Assembly (NCBI GenBank): GCA_004794655.1
Contig: SMMW01000634.1
Span: 3,568,501 to 3,632,500, forward strand
Origin: Marisa cornuarietis
Taxonomy: Eukaryota > Mollusca > Gastropoda > Architaenioglossa > Ampullariidae
Length of the DNA: 64,000 bases
Reading direction: 5' to 3'
The notes under the pieces were generated by a model that did no database searches, was not told the origin of the DNA, and was given only the letters and a program-made list of their open reading frames with translations. Below, piece after piece: positions 11,590-24,894 of this stretch (positions are counted from its first letter, which is position 1; every line of letters begins with the position of its first letter). The position numbers were made by a program, and so were the translations under genes.

Positions 11590-13300
11590 AAAATAACATA
11601 GACCAGCCTATGACGTCACGTTGCCCCCCCCTCCCCCCATATGAAAGTTCTGCCAATGACTATTCAGGGCTCTTCAAATGATAAAATCTCCAGTAATGCA
11701 CTTAAATAATTGTCTTCAAATTAAATAATACTTGTATTAAATTAAATAATTTTTGAAAGCTGTAAGTAAATTTGTTGTGCGTAAACGGACTTACCACGAA
11801 GGAGATCAAAGGATGAAAGAATTGTCTTTCCAGGTGCGCGAGAAAAGCAGGTCACAAAGCCCGTCAGGCGCATCGCTCGGCGCGTAACGGTGCTCGAACC
11901 CACTTCAGTTGAAATAGGGGAGATCGGTGGGAGCCCCTCAAGCGCATCGCTAGTTGCTTAACGGGGTTACCGACCATCGTGTCGCCAGCACAAACCTGGT
12001 CTACCTGTTGTAGGGCCCACTACTAGCCAACTAGCTTTGCAGGCTGGGTTAGGGTTTATTGTAAGTTTATTGTTAAGTTTATTAACATATTTAAAAGACA
12101 TTTATGCACAATGCATAATTTTGAGACCATTAACATAGGTGTTTTAGCAGATATAGCTCGATGGTTACTAGAACTTAATCCGAACGCAAAGACGCGCGTG
12201 CTCCCTGTTTCTGTCTCAGTGACCGTAAAAGGTAGGGGAACGTAGAGTGAGGAGACGGTCATCACTGTCACAGAAGCTGGCCCTGAGGTAAGTAGAGTCT
12301 CTAACACATTCACCTCCGACATCAGATCAGGGACAGTCCCTTGGTATTGTTTGCCATGCTAATTGCCGGCTGTGTTGAAGCCTGAGCTAAGAAAGACATC
12401 GGTACATGAGCGTGGTCTTCCGACTCCCTCCCCCATATTGCTACCCATTTTCCTTGGCTGCGTCGTTTGACCAACATAAAACATCCCCTACCCACTCGCT
12501 GCCGCCACATTTCCTTTCAAAAGTCCTAAAATTATTTGTATGGTAGCTAAAGGGGCCGCACTGGCCATTGTGAACAGAGAAAGCCAGTAACGAGTTAGTT
12601 GCATTCCAACACCCCAGTCTTGCCAACCAGACAGGAACCCTTACACTTACACAAAGCTAGCAAAGCAGGACGTTCGTCTATCTGACTAGACACCAACGGT
12701 TTAGTGCGAATTGGCGGCTTTGACTACACCTAAGTAAGACAGAGACTCTCAGAGTCCGTATACTGGTATTGTTTGAGTTGCTCAAATCTGAATGAAGATC
12801 TTCAAGAGGTCAGGTCATACTTTTCTTTAGAGAGAGAGACTGGTATCATTGCTATCTACGACTCAGCGGGCAGTGCATAAGTAAAACAACACAAGGCGCT
12901 CTTTTATCATCAACGACTGTCGCTGGTAACAGACATTACATTGGATGTATGTGGGAATTTTCAGGGAGCAGCTGGAGACATCTGTCAGTGCTCCATGTGA
13001 AGACGGAGCCATGTAGTTAAGTAAAATTTTAATTTATTGTAGCCATCCGGGTCAGATAACTCGCACACAACACTGTCCCTCTTTATGTGTTGCATAATAT
13101 CTCTCCTATCAGTTTTATTTTACGTTGCAGCTTATTCGTATTCCTTATTAAGATTATGTACTTGTTGTATTATACTCAACATAAGTTATCTGGGTTATAC
13201 TGTTTGGTCTGTATATGTGTGTCTGTGTTTTGGTAGAGGGCCATAGAAATCACCAAAGACGCAGTTTTGGTTTTTTTTGGCACACTGACTTATAAACCTT
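11590..13300. other. Interval without recognisable genes
   Basis: Two short related segments, GGCGCATCGCTCGGCGCGTA near 11869 and AGCGCATCGCTAGTTGCTTA near 11940, look like remnants of a repeat. At 12255-12330 there is a weak match to the tail of the SINE at 29019 (GCTGGCCC ... GTCTCTAACAC). Nothing coding is supported. Confidence 0.35.
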
Positions 13301-13309
13301 GATTGGTAT

Positions 13310-13358
13310 GATTATTATTAGTATGATTAGTATGATTATTATTACTTGATTAGTATGA

Positions 13359-13391
<33 letters not shown>

Positions 13392-13392
13392 A
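13310..13392. repeat. (ATT)n-rich microsatellite
   Basis: Repeated TATGATTAGTATGATTATTA units run into a pure ATT array at about 13357-13391. Such arrays often mark old LINE/SINE 3' ends, but no element is evident beside it. Confidence 0.7.
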
Positions 13393-16290
13393 TAACGTTT
13401 ATCGCATTTCTTATGATTGTGTTAGCCGGGGGGAGTCGTTGTTCAATTTGTTTTTTCTTGTTTAATGCTGCCTTGCCTTAAGACTAAAGCAGCGTGTGTT
13501 GGGATGCTACCACCGTGTACACCCCCTCTCTTTTTTACGTAATGTGCGAGTGCGAACGCCGTTTACTGTCACCAGGGAGTTTTGCCCCCCCCCCCACCAA
13601 AGCCAAACATCTTCCTATGCCACTCGAACTCCACTGCACATCTGGTGCTTGGAGCAAGGAAACGGGACAGAGGTGAAATATCAGTGTGGTCCTGCCAAGG
13701 CAACTGCTTGCGGGACTCAAAATTGACTTCATTTAGAAGCTAGAGTGTAGAAATTATGACAGGACACACACGTATGCCTCTTGCTGGCTTCCCGAAGCCC
13801 TTCTGTCTGTGTTGTGGTGGCTCAGTCACATTCTGTAGGTGCCAGGCAAGCTGGGTGTGTACGTGTTGCAAAAGTGTTAACACGCTACGGCAAAACTACG
13901 GCTTGAACAGATATAGCAGATAAAACTTTCAAGTTGATAGTTTTGCTTGTTCCTCAAATGATCTTCCAAACATCCAAATGGCCTTTATCAGAATAAAAGG
14001 TTACCCGCCTCTGTTCTCCACTGTTCCGTAATAGTTAATTGCTGTCTAGTGGCTTTCCGACTTCACGTCTAAAGCTTTTGTATTATTTCCCCAGAGATTT
14101 ATTTAAAAGAAAACAGAAACAAATACACTGACCAAGGCCAGGCCCCCTTCACACCCGTTGGCCCGGGTACATCCAAACCCTCCTGCCGTCCCTTCCCCAC
14201 TCGTCAGGCCTCATTTGGAGTGTGAGTGAACCACGAAGATGCTCTTTTCTCTTCTGAAAACGGCGACTCCTTCTGCCGGCCTTGACGTCTAACGTCTGCT
14301 TCTCACGGGTACCGCACGTACAGATCACGTAGTCTTTTGATTTCCCTCCACACTGACGCCGTGCCGAGAAGTGTTCCACAAACCCAGTTCCTTGGGGCCA
14401 GTGTTCGCGCGTAACTTAAAAAACGCAGGAAATATTGTAACATAAACAAAGGTATTGTAAGATTATTGTAAGAGTTTTGAGTGGGTACAACACACAATCC
14501 CCAAAATAAACATTTCCCCATGACAGACTCGTAACGCTTGCATCTCCTGTATAAATACACGTCAGTGAAGATATCATACACGTACGCACACACTCAGACA
14601 CCAATACATATAAGTACTCATACAAAAAGGCAAAGGCAAACGTACATGACAACCAGGAAGATGTCCCAATTCCCCTGGGGTACTGAGGTTTTCGCTTACC
14701 AAATTTGCACCGTCTTAAAGCATTCCACTTAGAATAATTACAACGCACCATCTTCTAACTCTTACCCTTATCAATAATCCAATACCATCTCCGTCACTAT
14801 ACTACCATAATCGCAACCCTTTTAGAGCATGAACCCTAAACCTCAGCCCCTGCATAAACAGCTCAACAGTTTCCCTTTTAGACGTTCGGGCACACGCGCA
14901 CACTCTCAAACACCAAACAGTCATCTCAGAGACTGGGCAGCCAACTTCCTGGTAATTTGTTTATTCTTTACATTGACTTTGACAAAAATATTGACATCAT
15001 GCCAAATAACAGCAGAACTTCCTGGTGAAGTTTCTTTAGAAGATAAAATGATCGTCACCCCCCCCTCCTGACATTTTTCTGTCGTCGGGGAGAGGTGTTA
15101 GATACTCTACATAACCCACACAAGCAGTATGGGAGGGCAGTGCCCTTCTGTCCTTCGCTACCCTGTTCGATTAAAACCTTTATAGCGTCAGCTACCCATT
15201 ACAACACCTGGATCGAGCGGGAGAATTAAGAGCTTTGTAAATATCATTACAGTTCTATACCAGTAAAATAATTACAACTGTTCCTATAGAACTTGGTGCA
15301 AGCGCATTGATAATGTACAGCCGTAAGGCCTTCGGGATCTGAACAGCGAATGACAGTGACAAAGCCTTAACTCGTCCCCAAAAATCCACTAAAAAGAACA
15401 CCTGGAGTGGTTGTTCGTTCATGGTGAGTAGACCAGAAGCATGACTCGAGGAATGCATCACCTGAGAAGGTGACAAAAATGGAGTGGAGAGAACAGGGTG
15501 GTCTCGATATTATCTGGAATGATAGGGGTGGGGGCATAGCTGGTGATACACTTAGAACTCGTTGACTTTGTATTGAATATATTGAATTGTTACAAACTGG
15601 CAGCTTTGGAGAGCAGCAAGGAATGATGAGATCAGTCTTCTTAAGGAAGATGATACAGCATTACGTTATGAACACGTTCAAGAAGATGGATGGCAGAGTT
15701 AAGAAGACCAGCTACAATATAGTTAAAGTAGCTAATGCGAGAAAGGACAATCAAGATGATAAATTTAGTGGTGACATCCATTAAAAGACATTTTCAGTTC
15801 ATGGCTCATTAGTTTTATGTGAACTAAGGTTGTTCCGGCCAGTGGCTGCAACGATCCTTCTGCCTTTTATGAAATCATTATAATAAATGTATATTCGTAT
15901 TGCGCTTTACTACAACATTAATGTCGCACTCCGAGTGCTTATCAAATACATGGATAATATTAAAGATAAGAATGTAAAACAAATAAAAAATGTTTTAGCT
16001 ACATACGATATGGAACGATATTTTGGCTGAAAGCTGTTAACTAAGGACTTCGTTTCTTGACCGTGTGTTTGTGGGACACGTTCTAGGGACCCTGTTGTCC
16101 TCTGATGGTGCATCACACAAGGATTCTAACAAACTGCATTGGATGGGCAAACATGTGTACGCCAAAGGTTTCCATCCTTACTCTGGGAACGGAAAAGAGG
16201 CGAGTACTGGCAGGACTATAGAGGTGTCTGATTAGAGTGTAGTGAGTTCGGTCACAGAGTAAGAATCCACAGAGCCTGCAAAGAACCGGA
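13393..16290. other. Gene-poor interval with a few dispersed repeat fragments
   Basis: At 13738-13800 the stretch GACAGGACACACACGTATGC matches a segment near 27716. At about 15066-15125 is a reversed SINE-tail fragment (CTGTCGTCGGGGAGAGGTGT). At 15318-15400 is a fragment of an unnamed repeat shared with 30343-30420 and 33577-33680. No exon is supported. Confidence 0.4.
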
Positions 16291-16294
16291 AGCT

Positions 16295-16410
16295 AAGTGT
16301 CGCTCCCATCTTGCTGTACGGCTAAGAAACGTGGACCCTGCTCACGGCTCATGTCAGCAAGATTCAACGCAAAAGGAAGGAATTTCGCGTTATTATCTAT
16401 CGTAGGGTAT
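16295..16410 (+). mobile_element. RTE-like LINE reverse transcriptase remnant
   Basis: The plus strand reads LSVAPILLYG, a stop, ETWTLLTAHVSKIQRKRKEF. ILLYGxETWTL is the conserved block downstream of the catalytic core in RTE-clade reverse transcriptases. The piece is about 110 bases and contains a stop. Confidence 0.6.
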
Positions 16411-16539
16411 AATTATAGCTTCCACTCAGGTTAAGCTCACTCAGCAACCCGAGGTGAAGGTTGGCGTCCGTGGAAACAGCCTTATAACAGAACAGGACGG
16501 CGTCGAGCGCGATATATGAGTGAAGCTCCATCTACCAAT

Positions 16540-16635
16540 CCTTGGTACTGGCTACTCATTGTGCAAGTAGTTCTGCTGTCTGTGACTTACAATTTTCTCG
16601 TCATCACCCTCGGTCTCATTCGAAGAGAAGTGACA
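16540..16635 (+). other. Probable 5'-UTR exon of tetraspanin A
   Basis: The segment ends in a consensus donor, ACA|GTAAGTGCTGACTAAATG. The same donor context (GTGAGTGTTGACTAAATC) follows the 5'-UTR exon of tetraspanin B at 43108, and the intron downstream is also similar (GGTTCAGATG at 16810 and at 43222). The exon start is not defined. Confidence 0.45.
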
Positions 16636-18165
16636 GTAAGTGCTGACTAAATGCTAAAACTGTGTGTGTCACAAAAAATATAAATTTCTAAGGAATTATA
16701 TAGGAATATAAAGTAATGTCACATAAGATACTGTAAGACAGTTTGGCTTGCATTGACAATTTCAATTACAATTACAATTTTTTTGCTTATGATAATTGTT
16801 AGTCTTATACAGGTTCAGATGCGACGTTTTCCGCAATCGTCTATATGCCTGTTGTCATGCATGTATTTGTGTGTGTGTGTTCGTGCTACATCGGCTTTAC
16901 CCCGGCCTTGTTTGTTTACTGAAACTTTACATTAAATTATTATTTTTTTGTTAGGCATTAGCCTGTACTTTTTTATAGTTAAGCATTACCCTGCATTATT
17001 TTTTGTTAGACCATATACTTTGTCTCTATGTACGACTGACCCCAGTGACTGTCTTCCGTCATCGGTTTTGCTATGGCAACATCCAATCAGCGTTTAGTAG
17101 TTCTCTTAGTGCCGTGCGCAAACCGGACAAGATGTCGAGTGTATGTGAGCACTCAGCTGAAAACAGTCTTTTCTTTAGCCCGTGCTGCCAGATCATAGGC
17201 ATACAACCCAACCTTTAGCCTTATTAAAGTAGCCAAAAACTAGACTTATAAAGAAGTTCGCCTTGGACTACTTATGGTGGTCTGGACTTTTTGAAGCCTG
17301 TCCTTTGGTCATCCCAGTGTTTGCAAGCTTTTGCTTGAATACAGTCAAAAAAGTGACCCTAGGTCATCTGTCATTGAATTCTGTAGGACATTACACAGTT
17401 TCATCGTTGTTTAGAATAGTGTCATCGTGAAATTTAAGTCATAGTCTGCTGTGCAGTGTAATATCGTCTGAACACACAACTCGGTCTTGGTATATGTATG
17501 TTTTATTTTATGTTCTCGTAGTCACCAGCGCCCAACCTCGTCTGGTCTCTAACTGATTCTTTTGGCCGCCCCTTGTTTCTAGTAAAACAATACATCCCAG
17601 ACGAGATTATAAAATATAAGTTACTATTTTTACGCTCTGAGTCACTGGTGACTAGACTCTAATAGGGTCAAATACCTAACCCCTAAACATTGACTAAGTA
17701 GGTCACTCTTGGATACGACATGCAGATCTTTAATTTCCTCCATTTTTTATGTTTTGTAACATTACTTTTCAGTTCATTCATTAATTAACAAGTTCATTAT
17801 CTTTTTCTTGAGTTCGACGATTTCGTTTTCATGATTGCAGTGAGTTGTCTTACTTTCTGTATATATATATATATATTTAAAAGCAGGAGTCTTATAAGAA
17901 TACGAATAATCGCTTGATGAAAGCAATTTAGATGACTTTCTAAAGCCAGAGCTGTGTTCCCTGAAACGAAACAAGAAATTGCTTGAACAGCCCTATATGA
18001 ACTGTACATGTACTGTGCTGTACCCGCAAATGACAAGACACCATTAGGAAACTGAACCTTAACGCCTATAAATATAACAGACTTGATTTATATAAATGCA
18101 GTGTGTTTTCTGATTAATTATATGACATATAAAAAGGCGCCTGTTAATGCCTACTATGCTACATT
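16636..18165 (+). other. Probable 5'-UTR intron of tetraspanin A
   Basis: It shares scattered blocks with 43109-43780 upstream of tetraspanin B, for example the TGTCTCTATGTACGACTGAC region near 17021 and its counterpart near 43569. A short AT repeat lies at 17860-17876. No coding sequence is supported. Confidence 0.4.
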
Positions 18166-18170
18166 TTGAT

Positions 18171-18173
<3 letters not shown>

Positions 18174-18242
<69 letters not shown>

Positions 18243-18335
18243 TGTTGGCGAGGATCTGTATAGGGAAGATCGGATGCCATTCTTAGAGGATTGTGTGAGT
18301 TTTAATAGTGGCTGTGTGTGTGTGTGTGTTTGTGT

Positions 18336-18374
<39 letters not shown>
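18174..18374. repeat. Two (GT)n microsatellites with a (GA)n tail
   Basis: Long GT runs at about 18174-18240 and 18313-18374, the second passing into GAGAGAGA. They produce His/Thr- or Cys/Val-rich spurious frames on both strands. Confidence 0.9.
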
Positions 18375-18375
<1 letters not shown>

Positions 18376-18898
18376 AGAGAGAGAGAGAGAGGGGAGCTTA
18401 GTGATTGTATGTGTGGATGTGACGAACGGGGTGTGATGGCTAATTGGCTGGTGAAAGACATTGCAATAAAAGCTGTAAGAGACCGCGTGCTGTTGATACG
18501 AGGTTTTCTCTTGGATCACCTGCAACCAGAAAATATTATCGTTTTTCATTCCTGCCGATAGTTTGATTTACCACAGTAGCAGTTAGTAAAGTAACAGTGA
18601 TTATTTCCAGTCAGCTCTTTGTATGTTCGCATGAACAGGTAAACACTAACTGAGGCCTGCTTCCCTAACTGACGAATGTGTGATGTGCTTTCGCTTAATA
18701 ATTAACGAAATATTCTCATAATTGTAGTACATAATGTTTGTTACCAGAGTATAGGACATATTCCTCTGCTGTATGTGTAAGTCAATTGGTTCCATGCTCA
18801 CATAATTATTTGCTCAAGATCACAAAGAAAGTGTGTGTTTTTCAGCGCCTGCTCTTTTAAGTCAGAGCGACAGCGACTAGCATACACTTCCATCCATC

Positions 18899-19765
18899 AT
18901 GCCTCCCAATCTTATTCCCAAGCTCGTCATCATCATGACAAATACAGTGACCTATGTAAGTTATGTAGTCTCTGCTCCTCTTTTTCTTTATTTCTTCTCG
19001 CTATATCTTCTATCCTTTTCTCTCTCTGTTTTCTGTTTCTCTTCTGGATCTTTTTGCTTTTTTTATTTTGTTTTCTTTTTTTGTTTGATTTATCTTTTAT
19101 CTTCCTTTATTTCTTTCTCGATGAGTGCGTTTAAGGCATTTGACGGCTACATAAAAAATTAGTCAAATGTTTATCCCTATTTTTATGGTTAAGAAGGTCC
19201 TTTAGGGAGACCTGTGCTTGCGTGCACACACGCTACTAGCAGACGTGCCTCTGAACTAGCTCCTCACCTTTATGAAAGCAAGAGAATAAACAATTTATTT
19301 ACCAGTGATTTCAAGAATAATTCTGGTTTAAGATTTTTACTCTGCTAATATAATAAAAAAAATCGCACTGTCTGTAGATGAGTCCGTGCGTTTATTAATA
19401 AATACATGCGCCTGCACCATCTACAACTAGACGACAGTAGTACCATGAAGAACACCACCAATAATAATAGTAATAAAATGTCTGAATGTTGTTTGCCTTT
19501 ACGAGATGGCAGGATTGGTAATGGTCACGATAGCAATCTTGATGAATCTAGATCCCGCCTTCTTGTCGTGGACGTTGTCGACGATACTGGGTGGGCTGGA
19601 GACAGCAGCTAAGGAGGCAAATGTTACTGTCGACACGTCCAACGTCAGCGCCGCCTCAGTTGCCTTCAGCATCCCGTTCATCGTCTTCGGGATCGTCATG
19701 GGCGCCGTCTCATTCCTGGGGTGCATCAGCACCTGCTACGAATGCAAGGCTGCCCTCGTTGCGGT

Positions 19766-19822
<57 letters not shown>

Positions 19823-22800
19823 TGACGCCAACTAAAAATACTAGGGACGGGGGATAAATTTTTCAAATAAACATTTCGCGGCTATTTTGTCGCATTTTGC
19901 ATAGAGTTGAAAGATATATTGATATAAGGCAAAAGAAAAGAGACTAGACTTATCGTTACTCATCTGTCCTCGGTGAGCCTGGCTGATGGTGACGACACTT
20001 TGAGTGCTCGGTCTCATTGCAGTATTTCTTGATCACGCTGATGCTGTTCCTCGATCAACTCCTTCTCTTCCTCATCGCCCTCATCAACCACGATTTGGTA
20101 AGTCCCTTTGTCACAAGTTTATGATGTCGTGCGCATATTTTAGTTTGGTTACACCTGCATATTTAGTGCTTTTGTCCTACTCGACCAAGTCATCTGGATC
20201 GCAGTGAAGGACGCTACCACCAGGGGCCCCGGTAATGTGGTGGTTAAAACACTCGTTTGTCACCACGGCAGTGAGCGGCTCAGAGTTCAGATCTCGTCTC
20301 GGGGACGCTCTCTGCATGTGACACTTGTTCGCAGGGCTGGGTGCCGAGGTTTTCTCCGGGTACTCCGGTTTCCTCCCCCTCCCTTTCCCCCATAATGCGA
20401 AATCGCCGCAAGGTGGAAGCACTTTCCTACTAAATAAACCAAACCACGCTACCACCCCCTCCCCCAGGACGAATAACTGACCATATAAGGTGGAGCCCTT
20501 GGTCTGCCAGTCACCTGATTCTTGACGTAGCTCCCTTCCGGGGAACTTATGACTGCTAAAAACAAAAACCTTGCAGGAATGAAAACACTAATGTTTTTGT
20601 CTCATTAAGAGTTGATTTTGCTGATTCCAATCCGCACGAACCCTCACCATCTGACTCAGCAATTAGTAAAGCAGCCTTCTTGTGCTTCCACTATCATGGA
20701 AGTTGTTTTTCTTTCCCATTAGTACAAAAATTAATTCAGTGAAACAATAAAGATTCCTCTTTTTACACCAATGTTGGTATCTGTCTGAAAGTATGGGTAT
20801 GCTGTCAAGCCCCACCTGAAATCAACGATCACTGATAGCTACTCAGGCATGACCGGCAGCGACTCCACCACCCTGATCTGGAATGGTGTGATGATTCAGG
20901 TAAGTTAGCATTCACTGCCATTTAAAACAAGCATGGGATAGTTCGCTAACTGTCAGGCTAGACGCCACATGAAATACATGCATTAGAGGGTAAAAATCAT
21001 GCAACCATTATTACGATCACATGCCTATGTTTCTTGAGTTTATTTTCAGCCCGAATGAAGCAAAAAGCCAAACAAACAAGCTGAGAAAGAATTGTAGAAG
21101 TTCTTTAACTAAATTTCGTTTAAACTGCTACCTAAGCTTGAACTCCCCTAGAAAACAAAACAAATCAAAATAAAATCAAAAACTCCATAAACCAACTGCA
21201 GCAGAAACCACTTCGGTTCATTTTACGCTGATGGCGCTAGTGAAGGTTTCTTTCACGATGTGGTTGCAGCTCCAGTGCTGTGGGGTCGACAACTACGCCG
21301 ACTTCAACTTGACTTCTAAGTGGTCGCGAGGGCTGAATGGTCGCAGCGGTTTCACCACTCCTCTGGCTTGCTGCAAAACCATAACCTCTGATTATACTTG
21401 TGCCATCGTACCAACACCAGCAAACAGTAACTACCTAACAGTGAGATGATACTTTTTTCTCGAAAAAATATGTATATTGATGGTGTTATTTCATCAGCAG
21501 GGCATGTAAAACCGTTTTGGTTAGTTGCTTCTATAAACGCATGACGGTTTGTTCGATGAACTGTTCCCAAAAAATAATCTGTGAAAACGACGGATTAGTC
21601 TACACCATAAATAAAAAGATGCTTAACATCTCGGTGTGCAATGTTTTTGTTTTGAAGAGGTGTGAGATTTTATGTTGCTTAGTGTTCAAGAATCTCGGAG
21701 ATTAGTAGTTCTATAGTTTTTTTCTGGTTTTGCTGTAGAGCGCCATGAAGCTATGACCATCTCTGGTACAAAGATGAAGTCCATGAACTACGCCAAGCGA
21801 ATGTTAGTTAAATGTTGTTTTATGCCAAGTCAGCAACTGAGGCGCCAAGCGAATGTGTTGACAATTCATGGAACAAGCTTTTGTGCATAAAAAAGTTTTG
21901 CTGTAAGCATTTTTAATGTACTGTACACCACGTGTTATGTACAACAGTGAATTTTCTCTACCATTACAGGGATGTTACTCTAAACTTTGGGACTATATCC
22001 TGAGTCACTCCGATGGTATAATTGGCATCGTGGTGGTAATGCTAGCAAGCCAGGTACGTTTTGTGATAACATACCCTCTTATTTGATTTCGTTATCCAGT
22101 GCCTACAAAAAGCTCCCAGCAGCACAACTTTCAGATAATCAACAAACTAAATATTTTGTACTCATTTTCTATATGATATTTTAACTCTAGATATTAATGT
22201 AAAGCAAGGGAAATAATCTTATATCAGTAGGACTGCATTGATGTATTCTATGATGTCATTGAAGTGGAATAATTTGTTTAGACATCTCTACTTAAGCATT
22301 GATTATGTTTTTAGCTTGATAGAAATATTAACATTACAAGATGATGTGTTTAAACTAAAATACATCAAGAACATCCTCAGTTGTTGGTGGTCGGTTGACT
22401 TGATCAGCTCTTGCCCTTTGAAGGATATGGTCCCTCGTGGGGAATTTCGAAAAGTCGGTTGGCTGGCAGCTGGTGGAACTTTCGAATACTCTTAATCAAA
22501 AGCTCTTGTTTCTGATGCCGTGTTTATTGTTGCTCATCCCTTTGCGCTGCTTGATGATGCAGGGGGTGGATTGACAATCAACCGCTACTTCTTGTCTATA
22601 GGTCTCCTGTTGCTAAGGAGGCTTTAGTACCTTGGTGTTTATTTTTCACATTGGGTTACGTGTCTTTAGTTATTGACATTAAATTTTTCTAGTATATTTT
22701 CATCTGGTGTCGTTTCTAAAGTTTGCCATTTATTTGGCCTTTAAATTGTGTGAATTTTCTGCTTTCTTTTTAATGGAGCGGTGACTTGTTATAGATATCT

Positions 22801-23598
22801 ACTCCAGGCAAGTTTTGATACAGGTATTTTAAGTATCTAAAACTCTTTGTTAGGACATCCATGGATGGCAAAATACTAATTAACTCCCTGCCCATTTGAA
22901 ATTCAAAAAAGCAAAGAAAAATAAAATAACAGGATATTATTGCAAAACAAATAAAAACAATTTTTATCATGATATCGAACACTTTCAACTACTTATTAAA
23001 TACTAATCAAGATCATTTATAGATAGCAATTACTGTTGTATGCTTTGTCAAATTATTCGTTAACGGTCAACACCTGAGCTCATTAAAAAAACATTCGCAC
23101 GATGTAGAGACTCGATTTAACGAAGCCAGAATAAAAGAAACCAGCGACATATAGCGCTACCTACATTATTGCCTCCCTTTCACTGCCGCTGCTTTCACGT
23201 GTTCGTAGACACGCCTTTAATGTTTTGATCTGCTACGACATTTCTCAGTTGTGCCACTTTTCTTCCTTTGAGCTTTAGTATATATTTTAGCAATAATATA
23301 GACTCTTTTTTATATTTTTTTTTAAAAAAAGGTAACTTCCCCAAAGCAGACTAGAAAGGGGTACTTAGACTGTCACAGACCCGGACATCCCTCCAAACTG
23401 TCGCCATTTAGTGCGAAATCGAGAGAGGAACACACCAGACCTCGGCACTGCCTCTCATGCTGTATAATATCTCACTGAATTTCGTCATTAGTCTGATCCT
23501 GTATTGAATGCCTTATCATATTTCCTCTTTGTCGTTGTGTATGTCCGATTTGATGAAAGAAGAGGATGACAGAAGTCGACGACGACGACGACGACGAC

Positions 23599-23689
<91 letters not shown>

Positions 23690-23742
23690 GGTTTCAGCTA
23701 GTGCTGCTGTTCTTCACGTATATCATCATACGATTCGTGTAA
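18899..23742 (+). CDS. Tetraspanin, copy A (seven coding exons)
   Basis: Exons, all phase 0: 18899-18955, 19506-19763, 20023-20097, 20792-20899, 21270-21440, 21970-22053, 23698-23742 (265 aa). Four-helix membrane protein: TM1 spans the exon 1/2 junction, TM2 ends before CISTCYEC, TM3 is exon 3, and TM4 runs from exon 6 into exon 7. The large extracellular loop holds the hallmark LQCCGVDNY, then LACCKT, DYTCA and GCY, six cysteines as usual. Tetraspanins organise membrane microdomains with partner receptors. Odd points: the exon 2 acceptor ends in CGAG where copy B has ACAG; TM3 has an Asp (FLDQLL); the CCGC palmitoylation-type cluster after TM2 is altered; exon 2 is two codons shorter; the C-terminus ends after IIIRFV. 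Every frame is still open, so it may be functional or newly relaxed. The start is the ATG matching copy B. Confidence 0.85.
19767..19822 (+). repeat. (ATC)n array directly after the exon 2 donor of tetraspanin A
   Basis: The donor GCG|GTA is followed at once by a pure ATC run. If the intron were retained the frame would read a polyisoleucine stretch and stop soon after. Tetraspanins B and C carry the same motif in the same place. Confidence 0.9.
20222..20445 (+). mobile_element. tRNA-derived SINE with 11-bp target-site duplication
   Basis: The element opens with AGGGGCCCCGGTAATGTGGT, has pol III A- and B-box-like segments (GTGGTGGTTAAAACAC; GAGTTCAGATCTC) and ends with TAAATAAACCAA. It is flanked by ACGCTACCACC at 20211-20221 and 20446-20456, a perfect 11-base duplication. 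It sits in intron 3 of tetraspanin A. Confidence 0.85.
23579..23690. repeat. (GAC)n(GAT)n array abutting the last acceptor of tetraspanin A
   Basis: A GAC run passes into about 30 GAT units and ends only about six bases before the TTTCAG acceptor of exon 7. It has replaced most of the expected polypyrimidine tract. Tetraspanin B has a shorter GAT/GAG array at the same place (48746-48790). Confidence 0.9.
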
Positions 23743-24460
23743 AGACTGGTGATAAAAGCTCTTGATGGTGTTCTGTGTTTTTTCATGGTTGTAAGTATTT
23801 TACAGCTATTCAGCACCGCTGTAACAAGCACCGTGGATGTGTGTGCTTGCCTGAGAGTGTGTGTCCAGGTATAAATGTGCCAGGTATGTGTGTGGAGAGA
23901 GAGAGAGAGAAGTTCTAGTGACTGCTAGAGGAATAACGCCATGATGAAGTTTTCATGAATGAGACAGTACAAGTCATATTACAGTGATTGTAAGAGTCAC
24001 ATGGTTTACGAGCAAGGTAAATGTGAGTATGTGTCGCTATGACAAAATGTTATAATGTGAACAGTAGTATGATATAATATACGTATGTCATTATGTGACA
24101 ATCTCGAAAATAACAGAAAACGTGTTCGTCTTTCTCTACATACTGGTGGTAGCTTTTGATTCTGACAGTCTTACCCTTGTTTTGTTGTCTTAGTGTACTG
24201 ATGGTGGTTCTATTAATTATAATATTAGCCTTGATTTGTTGTTTTCCTTGTATACCTTATGTATTTTACGGGGTTTTCATTTAAGGAATGGCTGCTGAAC
24301 TAGTCTTTTAAATGCCTTTTTCTCTACTTTTAGGACTTCCACGAAGAATGAAGTCAGCAGAGCCGGTGATATTTTGTAAAGCTCTTTACCTTTCCTCCTG
24401 ACGGTCCCCTGACCTGTCCAGTGCACCTCGTTATTTTTATTTAAAGATTGCGTCAGTGTT
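23743..24460 (+). other. 3'-UTR of tetraspanin A with an intron
   Basis: After the stop, TTCATGGTT|GTAAGTATTT forms a donor at 23791, and TTTTAG|GACTTCCACG an acceptor with the exon starting at 24334. Tetraspanin B has the same pair at 48918/48919 and 49373. Conservation of both signals in the duplicates supports a spliced 3'-UTR. The end of the exon is not defined. Confidence 0.5.
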
Positions 24461-24539
24461 GGCGCGTTTTAAAAGATTTTTTAAGTGATAAAATAGATTC
24501 CATATGTTAAAGGTTACAAAGCACGAACATATATTTGCA

Positions 24540-24543
24540 CACA

Positions 24544-24583
<40 letters not shown>

Positions 24584-24584
24584 C
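24540..24584. repeat. (ACGC)n microsatellite
   Basis: About eleven tandem ACGC tetranucleotide units. Confidence 0.9.
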
Positions 24585-24894
24585 AAGAGATTCAATTTAT
24601 TAAGGATATCTCAGAAAATGGAACTTTTGTCAGAGCATCTTCAGTCAGTAGTAAAGCTTGAGTTGATTTTTTTTATGGCACAGCACTTTAAGACGATTCT
24701 GAAGGGCAGCGTTAAAGGTTCATGAAGTATTAACTGGCTACAAAAATGACAAAAATAAGTAGCTTCTCCAACATGATTATTTCTTTTTTAATTGAAGTGC
24801 GGATGGAAGCTTTTATGCTATTTTAGAATTACTAATAATAGATGGATTATTGAATTTCCCGATGCTTCTTTCCACATATTTCAATATTCTTGTC

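Noticed and set aside
18159..18561. Long frames rich in Thr/His or Cys/Val
   Set aside because: They translate the (GT)n/(CA)n microsatellites; no domain or splice support.
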